Notes: generated from the letters alone by a model not told the origin. DNA of 42,391 bases from Opitutales bacterium (GCA_029254745.1 JAQWWZ010000028.1:1-42391); one strand, 5' to 3'. Positions 28,050 to 36,535 are shown, counted from the stretch's first letter. Translations and numbers: made by a program.

Positions 28050-28484
28050 ATGAGCAATGAAAAACAATTCGGGAAACAAATCAAAGCACTCCGTGCCAAA
28101 GCAGGTCAAACTCAACCGCAACTAGCAAAAGCAAGCGGCGTTGCCACTTCGATTGTGAATGATGTCGAGAATGGCATTCGCTCCGCTGGCTCTAAAACCG
28201 TTAATAAAATTGCCCTCGGTCTTGGGCTAGACGATCAGGAGAGATACCTTTTGATTTTGGCCGGGCTCAAATTTTCCAAGCGTGACTTCATTATCCCTGA
28301 TTTTGCCGACTATTCTCCTGAGCTTTTAAACTTCCTGCCTTATGTTCTGAATAAAGCTGGGATCAAATCAGAAGATATTAAACAGATTGAATTACCCGAC
28401 AAACAAAGAAAAAATCTCACCATAACTTTAAAAACAAAGAAGAAAATTCAATTGGATATCCGAATCTCTGCATCAAAAGACTAG
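28050..28484 (+). CDS. XRE-family helix-turn-helix regulator
   Basis: A 144-residue DNA-binding protein with an HTH_3/XRE domain at about residues 8-62 (FGKQIKALRAKAGQTQPQLA, SGVATSIVNDVENG, TVNKIALGLGL). The C-terminal half has no recognised domain and ends in a Lys-rich beta-like stretch. Targets cannot be read from the sequence. It sits 52 bases after tatC and three bases before the S4-domain gene, so the two small genes are probably one transcript. No toxin gene is adjacent, so there is no reason to call it an antitoxin. Confidence 0.82.
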   Translation: MSNEKQFGKQIKALRAKAGQTQPQLAKASGVATSIVNDVENGIRSAGSKTVNKIALGLGLDDQERYLLILAGLKFSKRDFIIPDFADYSPELLNFLPYVLNKAGIKSEDIKQIELPDKQRKNLTITLKTKKKIQLDIRISASKD

Positions 28485-28487
28485 TTT

Positions 28488-28862
28488 ATGGAAAGTGTGC
28501 GACTTGATAAGTGGCTGTGGTTCACCCGGTTTTTCAAAACTCGTTCTTTCGCAACTGACGCATGCAAGAGAAATCAAATTAAGGTAAATGAGGTTAAGGC
28601 AAAACCCTCGCGAGAAGTAAAAAAGGGAGATGTAATAGAACTAAGAAAAGGACCGTTATTCTTGACAATCCAAATAACTGATTTGCTTAAGCAAAGAGTT
28701 TCAGCAGTCAAGTCCAAGGAATTCTTCAAAGACTTAACTCCACCTGAAAAATACCTAGAAGCAGAGGCCGAATCCAAAAGATTTAGAATGCTTAGTAAAG
28801 GCAAACCAACCAAAAAACAAAGACGCCAACTTGAAGAATTCCTGTTTCATAATGAACTGTAA
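28488..28862 (+). CDS. hslR: S4-domain RNA-binding protein, Hsp15 (HslR) family
   Basis: A 124-residue basic protein opening with an S4 RNA-binding fold: VRLDKWLWFTRFFKTRSFA followed by CKRNQIKVNEVKAKPSREVKKGDVIEL. This is the signature of Hsp15/HslR, which binds free 50S subunits carrying nascent chains and helps recycle them. The C-terminus is Lys/Arg-rich (GKPTKKQRRQLEEF). It follows the XRE gene by three bases. The protein is assigned by family motif; heat regulation is not visible. Confidence 0.88.
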   Translation: MESVRLDKWLWFTRFFKTRSFATDACKRNQIKVNEVKAKPSREVKKGDVIELRKGPLFLTIQITDLLKQRVSAVKSKEFFKDLTPPEKYLEAEAESKRFRMLSKGKPTKKQRRQLEEFLFHNEL

Positions 28863-29021
28863 TTCTTGATTGCAGACTATATCCAGCTGTTCACCCTATC
28901 ATCCTCTAAGATGTGCTACATAATTACATAAGGAACGGCTGTATTGAGTGGGAACGAGAACTCACAGGCTTAAGAAATAAAAACCACTTGCCACAAACTT
29001 TCTCAAAGTTCATTACTTAAG

Positions 29022-30779
29022 ATGATGAAAAAGATTTTATATCCTCTTCTTACTCTCTTACTTTTGGGTTATTTTTCCTCCTGTGTAAGTACCTCTCCCA
29101 TTCGTACTGCAGGTTCTGAAAATACTGTCATGCTTCACTGGCTTAGTTCTGACCAAGAAGGATTCGTTCGAAGCACAGGAAATGATGGTAATGCAAGTAA
29201 AGATACTAAGCTATTCAGTGGCAAAGCGATTGAAACCTTTGAGCAAAGCCCAACGAAGTCAGTTTCTTCCTGGCAAAATGGCAAAAAACATGGCGAAACC
29301 GTTGAATTTTTCTACAACGGGCGAAAAAGAAGGTCGATTACATATCGCGATGGGATTAGGCACGGACTATCTACTGAATATAGAATTACAGGAGAGTTAT
29401 TACGGGAAGAAACATACGAGGATGGGAAACTGAATGGACCCAAAGCCGAATGGCACCCTAATGGGCAAAAGATACTAGAAATTGCCATGAGAAATGGATC
29501 CCCTCATGGTGAAGCTAAGGAGTGGTACCTGGATGGGACACAAAAATCTTCGACCATCTACAGGCATGGACTACGCGAAGGCCCTTCCTCGGAGTGGTAT
29601 CAATCAGGTCAAAGGAAGCTGGGGCTTTTTTATCAGAAAGATAAACAGCACGGACTTCGCACAATTTGGTATGAAGCTGGACAGCAAAGACTGATCGCCC
29701 AGTTTACAGATGATAAAATGGAAGGGAATTCCAAAGGATGGTTCCCCAATGGACAACAACAATTTGATTACAATTTTAAAAACAACCAAGAACATGGCAT
29801 TTGCACAGAATGGGACCCGAAGGGAAAAAAGGTTTCAGAACTTCGTTTTGTAGACGGGGCTCCGGTTCAAAATCTCTTAACAGGACAGCGTATTAAAAAC
29901 GAAGAAGATGCAACTTCTGACAATACTGGTATTATTAATTTAGTAAACGAATCCCCAGTCGTCCCAGTAGACCAAGCACCTCGCACTGAAATCGTCGATT
30001 TTCAAAATGAAAAGTCATCAGAAATAAAAACTGTAAATGAGGAACCAGATCTTCCTATAATTAAAATCCCTCAACAACCGGTCGAACCGAATGCAGAACC
30101 TTCAGGTGCAATAGTGCCTACCTTGAGTGAGCTCCCTCCACCACCACCTGCGATTCCCCCAGCTCCAACTCCAGCACCAGATCCAGCTCCAGAATCAAAA
30201 CCTCAAAAAACGCCTTCTATAAAAAGGTCAAATGCAAAAAAACAAGAGGGATTAAACCCATTCGACGACAATATTTCTCCCCCTGTAATCCCACAATCTG
30301 AGACAAAACCCGATCCATTTTCAGGTGCCCCGCCCCCTCCTCCACCCGTTCCCTCGAAAACCCAAAAATCAGCGGAAAAAAAGAGCCTGCCTTCACCAGT
30401 AACCCCCCCTCCTCCTATTGATGACTTTAATCCGTTTGATGTAACACCCCCAGCGTCCAGTAGTGAGCAAATGATAGTATCTCCGTCGACCCCTTCTGAA
30501 GCACCTCCGCCACCTCTACCAGAATCTGGTAGTTTCAATCCGTTTGATGCTCCTCCTACGCCCCCACCAGGTGCAAATCTTCCTGAGAAAAAAACGACCG
30601 AAAACAGTGAGCCAGGTAACCCCTTTGACTTTACTCCCTTACCCCCACCTTCTTCATCGCTGAATGAACTGGATAAAAACGAAACTTCTGTTCCATTAGG
30701 TAATGTGTTTAATACTCCACCCCCAATTGTACCAGAACCCGACTTTGATCCATTTGAGCTGCCACCACTCTCTAAATAA
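29022..30779 (+). CDS. YwqK/MORN_2 lipoprotein with proline-rich NPFD tail
   Basis: Predicted exported lipoprotein of 585 residues; the signal peptide ends LGYFSSC (C21). Residues about 65-280 contain roughly eight YwqK/MORN_2 repeats of about 23 residues (SWQNGKKHGETVEFFYNG, YEDGKLNGPKAEWHPNGQ, and others). Residues 285-585 form a disordered tail alternating proline runs (PPPPPPVP, PPPPI, PPPPLP) with the motif NPFD or close: NPFDD at 30255, DPFS at 30312, NPFD at 30429, 30537 and 30618, DPFE at 30747. I infer the tail presents short linear motifs for a binding partner. Function is unknown; 'antitoxin' labels for this repeat family are not supported by context. Confidence 0.82.
   Translation: MMKKILYPLLTLLLLGYFSSCVSTSPIRTAGSENTVMLHWLSSDQEGFVRSTGNDGNASKDTKLFSGKAIETFEQSPTKSVSSWQNGKKHGETVEFFYNGRKRRSITYRDGIRHGLSTEYRITGELLREETYEDGKLNGPKAEWHPNGQKILEIAMRNGSPHGEAKEWYLDGTQKSSTIYRHGLREGPSSEWYQSGQRKLGLFYQKDKQHGLRTIWYEAGQQRLIAQFTDDKMEGNSKGWFPNGQQQFDYNFKNNQEHGICTEWDPKGKKVSELRFVDGAPVQNLLTGQRIKNEEDATSDNTGIINLVNESPVVPVDQAPRTEIVDFQNEKSSEIKTVNEEPDLPIIKIPQQPVEPNAEPSGAIVPTLSELPPPPPAIPPAPTPAPDPAPESKPQKTPSIKRSNAKKQEGLNPFDDNISPPVIPQSETKPDPFSGAPPPPPPVPSKTQKSAEKKSLPSPVTPPPPIDDFNPFDVTPPASSSEQMIVSPSTPSEAPPPPLPESGSFNPFDAPPTPPPGANLPEKKTTENSEPGNPFDFTPLPPPSSSLNELDKNETSVPLGNVFNTPPPIVPEPDFDPFELPPLSK
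30255..30758 (+). repeat. Irregular coding repeat: Pro-run plus NPFD/DPF motif, six copies
   Basis: Six motif copies ([N/D]-P-F-[D/E/S]) at irregular spacing of about 57 to 129 bases are separated by proline runs, Ser/Glu linkers or both. Codon use differs between copies (AAC CCA TTC GAC; AAT CCG TTT GAT; AAC CCC TTT GAC), so conservation appears to be at protein level rather than from recent DNA duplication. Confidence 0.75.
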
Positions 30780-30806
30780 TTATGCTTTACCGCTGTATTA
30801 GAAAAG

Positions 30807-30880
30807 TGGCAGCCCGGCAGGGATTCGAACCCCAACTGAGAGTACCAAAAACTCCTGTGCTACCATTACACCACCAGGCT
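30807..30880 (-). tRNA. tRNA-Gln (anticodon TTG)
   Basis: A 74-base tRNA on the minus strand. The acceptor AGCCTGG pairs with CCGGGCT (one G-T), followed by discriminator G and an encoded CCA. The anticodon stem GGAGT/ACTCT encloses TTTTGGT, giving anticodon TTG for glutamine. The T arm TGGGGTTCGAATCCCTG is canonical. It lies between the NPFD lipoprotein gene and pyrH, both on the opposite strand. Confidence 0.96.
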
Positions 30881-30948
30881 AGATAAGATAGTTATTATGA
30901 AACCAGCCTGTCTAAAGTCAAGTGATATGGATGTAAGAAATTTTATTC

Positions 30949-31665
30949 ATGGAAAAATCTAAATTCAAAAGAATCATTTTAAAAATTAGTGGCGAGATAT
31001 TAGGTAGCCGTAAAGCAGGAGAACCAATATATGCTCAATCCCTAGAAAAAATATGCGCTGAAATCAAGGCGGTTGCAGACATGGGAGTACAAATTGGTCT
31101 TGTTGTGGGAGGGGGCAATATCTTTCGAGGTTTGCAGGGAAGTGACAAAGGGATAGACAGAACGACTGGTGATTCTATGGGTATGCTTGCTACCGTCATT
31201 AATGGTTTAGCGATCATGGACCGACTTGAAAAAATGGGTGCGGTGGTTCGGGTACAAAGTGCGATCCCCATGGACAAATTGGCAGAACCTTACATCCAAA
31301 GAAGAGCGATCAGGCATCTTGAACGCGGCCGTATCGTAATTTTTGTCGCGGGTACAGGGAATCCCTATTTTTCTACAGATACAACCGCTGCCTTGAGGGC
31401 GAGTGAAATATCTGCCGAAATTATTCTTAAAGCTACAAAAGTTGATGGCATTTATGACAAAGATCCTCATAAATTTGACGATGCTAAAAAATATCAATCT
31501 TTGAGTTACATGGAATGCTTAGAAAAAAGGCTTTCGGTCATGGATTCGACGGCTTTCTCTCTTTGTATGGATAATAAAATGCCCATTCTTGTTTTCGACC
31601 TAGAGCAAGAGCAATCAATCAGAACGGCCGTTTCTGGTCAATCTATCGGAACCACAGTGAGCTAA
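30949..31665 (+). CDS. pyrH: Uridylate kinase
   Basis: Hexameric UMP kinase of pyrimidine nucleotide synthesis. At 238 residues it is the usual size and shows [13 protein letters not shown] at the start, [10 protein letters not shown], the acidic/GTP-region segments, and [20 protein letters not shown] near the C-terminus, typical of bacterial UMPK. First gene of pyrH-frr-proB-helicase; pyrH-frr linkage is common in bacteria. No Shine-Dalgarno sequence precedes the ATG. Confidence 0.97.
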   Translation: MEKSKFKRIILKISGEILGSRKAGEPIYAQSLEKICAEIKAVADMGVQIGLVVGGGNIFRGLQGSDKGIDRTTGDSMGMLATVINGLAIMDRLEKMGAVVRVQSAIPMDKLAEPYIQRRAIRHLERGRIVIFVAGTGNPYFSTDTTAALRASEISAEIILKATKVDGIYDKDPHKFDDAKKYQSLSYMECLEKRLSVMDSTAFSLCMDNKMPILVFDLEQEQSIRTAVSGQSIGTTVS

Positions 31666-31711
31666 TCACTCATATAGAACAAACAACCAACAATCTACCT
31701 GATAAATAGTT

Positions 31712-32269
31712 ATGGAAACTGAATCTATCTTTAAGAAAATGAATCAAGAGATGAACAAATCCATTGATCATGTCACTCATGAATTCTCCACCCTCCACAC
31801 AGGCAAGGCAAACCCATCTATGGTCGAAAATATTACAGTCGATGTTTACGGCTCCAGTATGAAACTTCGGGATGTAGCAGCAATCACCACTCCCGATGCT
31901 CGAACCATTCAAATCCAACCTTGGGACAAATCGACGGCACAACCCATTGAAAAAGCATTGATAGACGCAAGGCTTGGAATCACCCCCATCGTTAATGGTG
32001 AACTCATCCGTATGCCAATGCCGGAATTAAGCGGTGAACGCCGTGAAGAACTTTGCAAAATGGCCCAAGGCTTTGCAGAAAACAGCCGAATTGGTATCCG
32101 AGCCTCGAGGAAGGAAGCGATGGATGCACTTAAGGAAGCACAAAAGGATGGCTTACCGGAAGACGACTTTAAGAGGTCAGAAAAGGACGTTCAGAAAAGT
32201 ACAGATGATGCGGTCAATAAAATCAACCAAGCACTGTCAAGCAAGGAAGGCGACTTGCGAAAGGTTTAA
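31712..32269 (+). CDS. frr: Ribosome recycling factor
   Basis: Splits post-termination ribosomes together with EF-G. The 185-residue helical protein has the family features: FSTLHTGKANPSMVENITVDVYGS, ITTPDARTIQIQPWDKS, and the C-terminal RRKE-like segment RIGIRASRKEAMD. It lies 46 bases downstream of pyrH. Its stop codon is inside a pair of alternative hairpins before proB. Confidence 0.97.
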   Translation: METESIFKKMNQEMNKSIDHVTHEFSTLHTGKANPSMVENITVDVYGSSMKLRDVAAITTPDARTIQIQPWDKSTAQPIEKALIDARLGITPIVNGELIRMPMPELSGERREELCKMAQGFAENSRIGIRASRKEAMDALKEAQKDGLPEDDFKRSEKDVQKSTDDAVNKINQALSSKEGDLRKV

Positions 32270-32277
32270 CCTTCCTT
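32243..32277 (+). promoter_or_regulatory. Overlapping inverted repeats at the frr stop
   Basis: AAGGAAGG (32243-32250) is complementary to CCTTCCTT (32270-32277), enclosing the frr TAA. Between them AAGGTT-T-AACCTT can form a competing small hairpin that shares the right arm. No T-run follows, so this is not a standard terminator. It may be an attenuator-like or mRNA-stability element between frr and proB, or chance. Confidence 0.3.
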
Positions 32278-32329
32278 CCGTGTGCTTACTTAAGTCAGAC
32301 TAACTTATCCGATCATTTCTGTTCCTTTG

Positions 32330-33433
32330 ATGAAAAAACTTGTTCTCAAACTTGGAACGGGAATTTTGTCAGCGGGACATGGTAATATCCATCAAGCCCG
32401 CCTCCAACACCTTGCACGAGGCATTTTACAACTTCGCCGGGAAAGTGTGGAAGTCATCATCGTTAGCTCGGGTGCAGTTGGGCTCGGCATGGGTAAGCTT
32501 GGATACAAATCTAGACCAAAAGAGATGGCAGAATTAAGAGCCTGTGCATCTGTGGGGCAGTGTTTACTTATGAATGCATGGTCTGAGGCTCTTAGTGAAG
32601 TCGATATGATACCAGGCCAAGTATTACTTACACGAGATGACTTTAACCAACAGGAAAGATCTGAAAAAGTAAAAGAGACCTTGCTTTCCTTACTTCACCG
32701 CCAAGTTGTTCCAATCGTAAACGAAAATGACTCTGTAAGTGATGAAGAAATAAAATTCGGTGATAACGATGTACTCTCGGCTCTTCTAGCCTCCTTGTGC
32801 GAGGCAGAAATGCTAGTAATTCTGTCCACTGCTATGGGCTTAATGACCCATAAAGATGGAGGTACTCTTGTACCGTTTATCGCTGAGATAACTCCTTCCA
32901 TCGAAAAAATGGCTCAAGGTACTAACAGCCCAACCGCAGTTGGTGGAATGATAACCAAGATAGAAGCGGCAAAAGTAGCAACTAAATCAGGCTGTGCTGT
33001 CTTCATTGGCAGTGGCGAACAACCTGCTAACTTAAATGAAATCTTTAAAGGTAAGGCTGTTGGTACTTTTTTTTCACCAGCTGGGCTAAACCTTATAGAC
33101 CGGAAGAAGTGGCTTGCTTTTTTTCCAAAGGCTCGCGGCTCTTTAGTTGTCAACAATGAAGCCTACCTTGCTGTTACTAAACAAGGAGGTAGCTTACTGG
33201 TTCAGGGACTGTGTACCGTCGAAGGTAAATTTGAAAAAGCCGATGTAATCTCAATTTCCACGCAAGATGGACAAATCTTCGCCCAAGGCATCACTCGTTT
33301 CAATTCGGAAGAGTTGCTTTCAATGAAAGGATTACAGGACGAAGAAATCCTGGCTCTTTACCCGGAAAAAAATCAATTGGAAGTTGTGCATCGCGATCAT
33401 TTAGCTCCAACTTTTACTTCAATTTCTGAATAA
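32330..33433 (+). CDS. proB: Glutamate 5-kinase with PUA domain
   Basis: First step of proline synthesis: ATP-dependent phosphorylation of glutamate. The 367 residues contain the amino-acid-kinase fold (VLKLGTGIL, IIVSSGAVGLGMGKLGY, VNENDSVSDEEIKFGDND, GTNSPTAVGGMITKIEAA) and a C-terminal PUA domain (about 275-350). The ATG at 32330 is preceded in frame by a TTG; the ATG is preferred. proA is not in the window. The helicase gene starts 24 bases downstream. Confidence 0.96.
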   Translation: MKKLVLKLGTGILSAGHGNIHQARLQHLARGILQLRRESVEVIIVSSGAVGLGMGKLGYKSRPKEMAELRACASVGQCLLMNAWSEALSEVDMIPGQVLLTRDDFNQQERSEKVKETLLSLLHRQVVPIVNENDSVSDEEIKFGDNDVLSALLASLCEAEMLVILSTAMGLMTHKDGGTLVPFIAEITPSIEKMAQGTNSPTAVGGMITKIEAAKVATKSGCAVFIGSGEQPANLNEIFKGKAVGTFFSPAGLNLIDRKKWLAFFPKARGSLVVNNEAYLAVTKQGGSLLVQGLCTVEGKFEKADVISISTQDGQIFAQGITRFNSEELLSMKGLQDEEILALYPEKNQLEVVHRDHLAPTFTSISE

Positions 33434-33457
33434 CCTTGCTCGTCTCTTAAAATTAAG

Positions 33458-35581
33458 TTGATACCTATTCGTGTGTACGACTATGAAGATGAAGAAGATG
33501 ATATTTTTGGAACACCACCAAAAGTTTCCAGTGCAGTGCCCTCCATTGATTTTCAAAAAGAGCTCAACCAAGATCAGTTTAAAGCTGTCACCGCACCAGA
33601 TGGTCCGGCCTTGGTGTTAGCAGGAGCTGGCTCAGGGAAGACTCGCACCCTTACTTACAGGGTTGCCTATCTACTTTCTCAAGGTGTAAGCCCGGAAGCC
33701 ATCCTCCTTCTTACTTTCACCAATAAAGCATCCAAACAAATGCTCGAACGTGTGGAGGAGCTGACCGGGGTTGGAGCACATCGATTTCTAGGAGGCACAT
33801 TTCATCACGTCGGCGGCCAAGTGCTTCGCTTATTTGGTGACTCCATTGGCTTACCCAAAAGTTTCACCATTTTAGATGATGGAGATTCAGATTCTTTATT
33901 AAATGAAATCATTCGAGATTTGGACCCCGACTTTTTTAAGGTGAAAGAAAACCCTAAAGTAAAACCGATTAAGGGTATCATAAGCTTCGCCCGTAATATC
34001 ATGACAGACGTCGTCGAGGTAGCGAGGGGACGCTATCCAGCTAACGCTGAATTAAAAGTTAAAATTGAATCCTTTGCTCACCACTATCAGGCAATCAAAT
34101 TGCAAAGAGGATTAGCCGACTACGATGACTTGCTTGTATATTGGCTCGAAGTTTTAGAAACCAATCCCGAAGCTGCTAGCTACTATCAATCACGATTTTC
34201 TCATGTTTTGGTCGATGAATATCAGGATGTTAATTGCCTGCAGGCTCAAATTGTCGATAAAATTGCTGCGAACCACCAAATAATGGCAGTTGGTGATGAC
34301 GCCCAGTGTATTTATACTTGGCGTGGAGCTGACTTAGATCAGATCCTAAGTTTTCCAGAGCGACATCCTGCGGCAAAAATTTTCAAGATTGAAACAAATT
34401 ATAGAAGCTCACCAGAAATTCTAAACCTGGCGAACGATATCCTAAAAAGCAGATCAACTGAGGGTAGTTTTTCAAAGGAATTAAAAGCTTCCAGACCACA
34501 TCAAGACCTTCCTGTGGTTGTTCCTACTATGGATGCTTACCAGCAAGCAGACTTTATTCTTTCTAAAGTTCAATCGCTGTACGATTCTGGGGTGCATTAC
34601 GATGATGTTGCTATTCTTTACAGAGCTCACTTTCACGCCATGGAACTACAGGTTGAACTATCTAGGCGCGGAATTCCGTTTGTCATTACTAGTGGAATGA
34701 GATTTTTCGAACAAGCCCATGTTAAAGACCTTGTGGCTCAACTTCGTTTTGTCGCTAACCCCAAGGACAACACTGCTTTCTTTCGTTTTGCATGCTTACT
34801 TCCGAAAGTTGGAGAAAAAACAGCTGTCAAACTTATCACCCTTGCCCAAAAGCATGCCACGACCAACCAGTGTACAACCGTAGACGCATTAGATTCAACT
34901 GAGGTGATCGCCAAGGTACCTAAGGATGCAAAAGAAGACTGGAAAGAACTTGTAGCAACACTCAAAAATATTGCCATCCTTACAGCTTCTGCGACACCAG
35001 CCCAAATCGTGGAAGGTGCGATTGGGGGGTGGTATCAAGATTACCTGCGTGCTACTTATGAAAATTGGCCAAGAAGGGAAGAAGATTTAGAAAGTTTAAT
35101 CGATTTTGCCTCGAAATATGAAAATCTTTCAGAAATGCTATCCCAGCTAGTCCTACTCAGCTCAGAATCAGGCAACCGTGTGGTTCAAAACAGTGAGAGA
35201 TGCCTACGGCTATCGACGATTCATCAATCAAAAGGCTTGGAATATCCCCATGTTTTTTTGATTGGTCTCGCAGATGGACTTTTTCCAAGCAAACGGGCAA
35301 TTGATGGCGAAAGCGATATGGAGGAAGAAAAAAGGCTTTTCTATGTTGCAACAACCAGAGCGGAAAAATCATTACATCTAGTTTTCCCTATGCTCTCCAA
35401 CCAAAAAGGAACACCTGTCCGCCTTATGCAAAGTAGATTCATCAAGGAAATCGATGATTCTCGCTACGATCTTTTAAATGTGCACTCCTCGTTTGGACAA
35501 GGACGGGGGTATTCACAGGGATGGAACCAGCACGGATCCAGAAATTCTTATGGTCGAGGCCCCCGAGGTCGTTCCTTTTAA
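33458..35581 (+). CDS. UvrD/PcrA/Rep-type DNA helicase with RG-rich tail
   Basis: Superfamily 1A 3'-5' helicase of 707 residues. Motif I AGAGSGKTRT (about 55-64), FTNKASKQM, DEYQDVN (253-259), GDDAQCIYTWRGAD, NYRSSPEIL, STIHQSKGLEYPHVFLIGL and FYVATTRAEKSLHLV are all present. The C-terminus ends in a Gly/Arg/Ser/Gln-rich stretch (about the last 28 residues) likely to bind nucleic acid or a partner. No ATG fits near the conserved start, so a TTG at 33458 (or GTG at 33473) is proposed. Length is close to PcrA, but which of UvrD/PcrA/Rep it represents is uncertain. It ends three bases before the convergent SufU-like gene. Confidence 0.93.
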   Translation: MIPIRVYDYEDEEDDIFGTPPKVSSAVPSIDFQKELNQDQFKAVTAPDGPALVLAGAGSGKTRTLTYRVAYLLSQGVSPEAILLLTFTNKASKQMLERVEELTGVGAHRFLGGTFHHVGGQVLRLFGDSIGLPKSFTILDDGDSDSLLNEIIRDLDPDFFKVKENPKVKPIKGIISFARNIMTDVVEVARGRYPANAELKVKIESFAHHYQAIKLQRGLADYDDLLVYWLEVLETNPEAASYYQSRFSHVLVDEYQDVNCLQAQIVDKIAANHQIMAVGDDAQCIYTWRGADLDQILSFPERHPAAKIFKIETNYRSSPEILNLANDILKSRSTEGSFSKELKASRPHQDLPVVVPTMDAYQQADFILSKVQSLYDSGVHYDDVAILYRAHFHAMELQVELSRRGIPFVITSGMRFFEQAHVKDLVAQLRFVANPKDNTAFFRFACLLPKVGEKTAVKLITLAQKHATTNQCTTVDALDSTEVIAKVPKDAKEDWKELVATLKNIAILTASATPAQIVEGAIGGWYQDYLRATYENWPRREEDLESLIDFASKYENLSEMLSQLVLLSSESGNRVVQNSERCLRLSTIHQSKGLEYPHVFLIGLADGLFPSKRAIDGESDMEEEKRLFYVATTRAEKSLHLVFPMLSNQKGTPVRLMQSRFIKEIDDSRYDLLNVHSSFGQGRGYSQGWNQHGSRNSYGRGPRGRSF

Positions 35582-35584
35582 ATT

Positions 35585-35998
35585 CTAACTTTCGAGTGCT
35601 TTCCTTAAAGTGCGCCACCCAAGGAGTGCACAGTCATGTCTTTCTTTAAAAAGGCGAATCGATTCGTAAACGCATAAGTCTCCCGGCAAATGAGTTCCCT
35701 CTTTGCTTTCAACATACTGCAGTACATGCTTTATTAAAAGTTTAGTCTTCGACACAGGCAGACCTCGGACATGGCATGCCATCAAAGATGCACAGGCGGT
35801 GGCTAAGGCAGAAGCTTGTAATTGACAACCAATGCCTCTTATGGCTCCGTCCTGCTCAAGTAATTGAATATGACAGATATTTCCTGTTCGTTGACTGTCA
35901 TAACGACTGCTGTGTGAAAAGCTAACGAGCTTTTGTTGAAATTGAGGATTACCCGCATGTTCCTCAACAATCTCACGATGGAGAGGTTCTTCCTTCAT
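35585..35998 (-). CDS. SufU/IscU-like Fe-S cluster scaffold
   Basis: A 137-residue protein with the three cysteines expected of NifU_N/IscU/SufU scaffolds: C42 (GNICHI), C58 (GIGCQLQASA) and C123 (RHDCALLGWRTL). The order and spacing match SufU. The usual CGD motif reads CHI, so the conserved aspartate after the first cysteine is replaced by His. The remaining helix-rich C-terminus is typical. Its ATG immediately follows the dcd stop (TGA-ATG), so the two genes are coupled, an unusual pairing. No other suf or isc gene is in the window. It could be a divergent scaffold or a family member with altered chemistry. Confidence 0.8.
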   Translation of the reverse strand: MKEEPLHREIVEEHAGNPQFQQKLVSFSHSSRYDSQRTGNICHIQLLEQDGAIRGIGCQLQASALATACASLMACHVRGLPVSKTKLLIKHVLQYVESKEGTHLPGDLCVYESIRLFKERHDCALLGWRTLRKALES

Positions 35999-36535
35999 TC
36001 AGAAATTATTTTTCCACATCATAGACTCAACAGGCTTGGGACTTCTTTGGTTATACTTGGCAGAAGATTTTGACTGATAATCAACCTCTACATCCCCTTC
36101 CACGGAAAAGTAAATTAATTGGCCAATGGGCATACCCGAGTATAGCCGAACTGGCTGTGAGACTGAGATTTCCAATGTCCAATGGTTGCAAAACCCAACA
36201 TCTCCCTTACCAGCAGTTGCGTGGATATCGATACCCAGTCGACCAACACTTGACTTACCTTCAAGAAAGGGAACAAAGCATCGAGTTTCGGTGTACTCGA
36301 GAGTGGATCCAAGGTATGTCTTACCTGGTTGCAAGACGATACCATCGTCTGGAATTTCAAAATGTTCCACTTGGTTATGCTTTTTGGCATCAATGACCTC
36401 ATCCACATAACAAGCGAGGTGCTTGGAAAGGTGAACATCATAGCTGTTGGTCCCTAGGCATTCCCGGTCGTAAGGATCAATGACAATATCTCGGGTTTCA
36501 ATGGCTTGCAATATAGACTGGTCGGAAAGGATCAT
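35999..36535 (-). CDS. dcd: dCTP deaminase
   Basis: Deaminates dCTP to dUTP for dTTP synthesis. The 178 residues include MILSDQSILQAI and DPYDRECLGTNSYDVHLS at the N-terminus, LEGKSSVGRLGIDIHATAG with the trimer active site, and GFCNHWTLEI. Length and motifs match the family. ATG at 36535; no Shine-Dalgarno. The downstream SufU-like gene begins at the next base after its stop. Confidence 0.94.
   Translation of the reverse strand: MILSDQSILQAIETRDIVIDPYDRECLGTNSYDVHLSKHLACYVDEVIDAKKHNQVEHFEIPDDGIVLQPGKTYLGSTLEYTETRCFVPFLEGKSSVGRLGIDIHATAGKGDVGFCNHWTLEISVSQPVRLYSGMPIGQLIYFSVEGDVEVDYQSKSSAKYNQRSPKPVESMMWKNNF

Noticed and set aside
28050-28862. XRE plus small basic protein as a toxin-antitoxin pair
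   Set aside because: The second gene has a clear S4/Hsp15 signature, a housekeeping RNA-binding protein.
4305-30779. Toxin-antitoxin systems based on YwqK 'antitoxin' repeats
   Set aside because: All three proteins have lipoprotein signals, and no small toxin-like gene is adjacent; the label is a naming legacy of the repeat family.
30203-30835. 210-codon Gly/Ser-rich ORF opposite the NPFD lipoprotein tail
   Set aside because: It is the reverse complement of proline and serine codons in the real gene and overlaps tRNA-Gln; a shadow frame.
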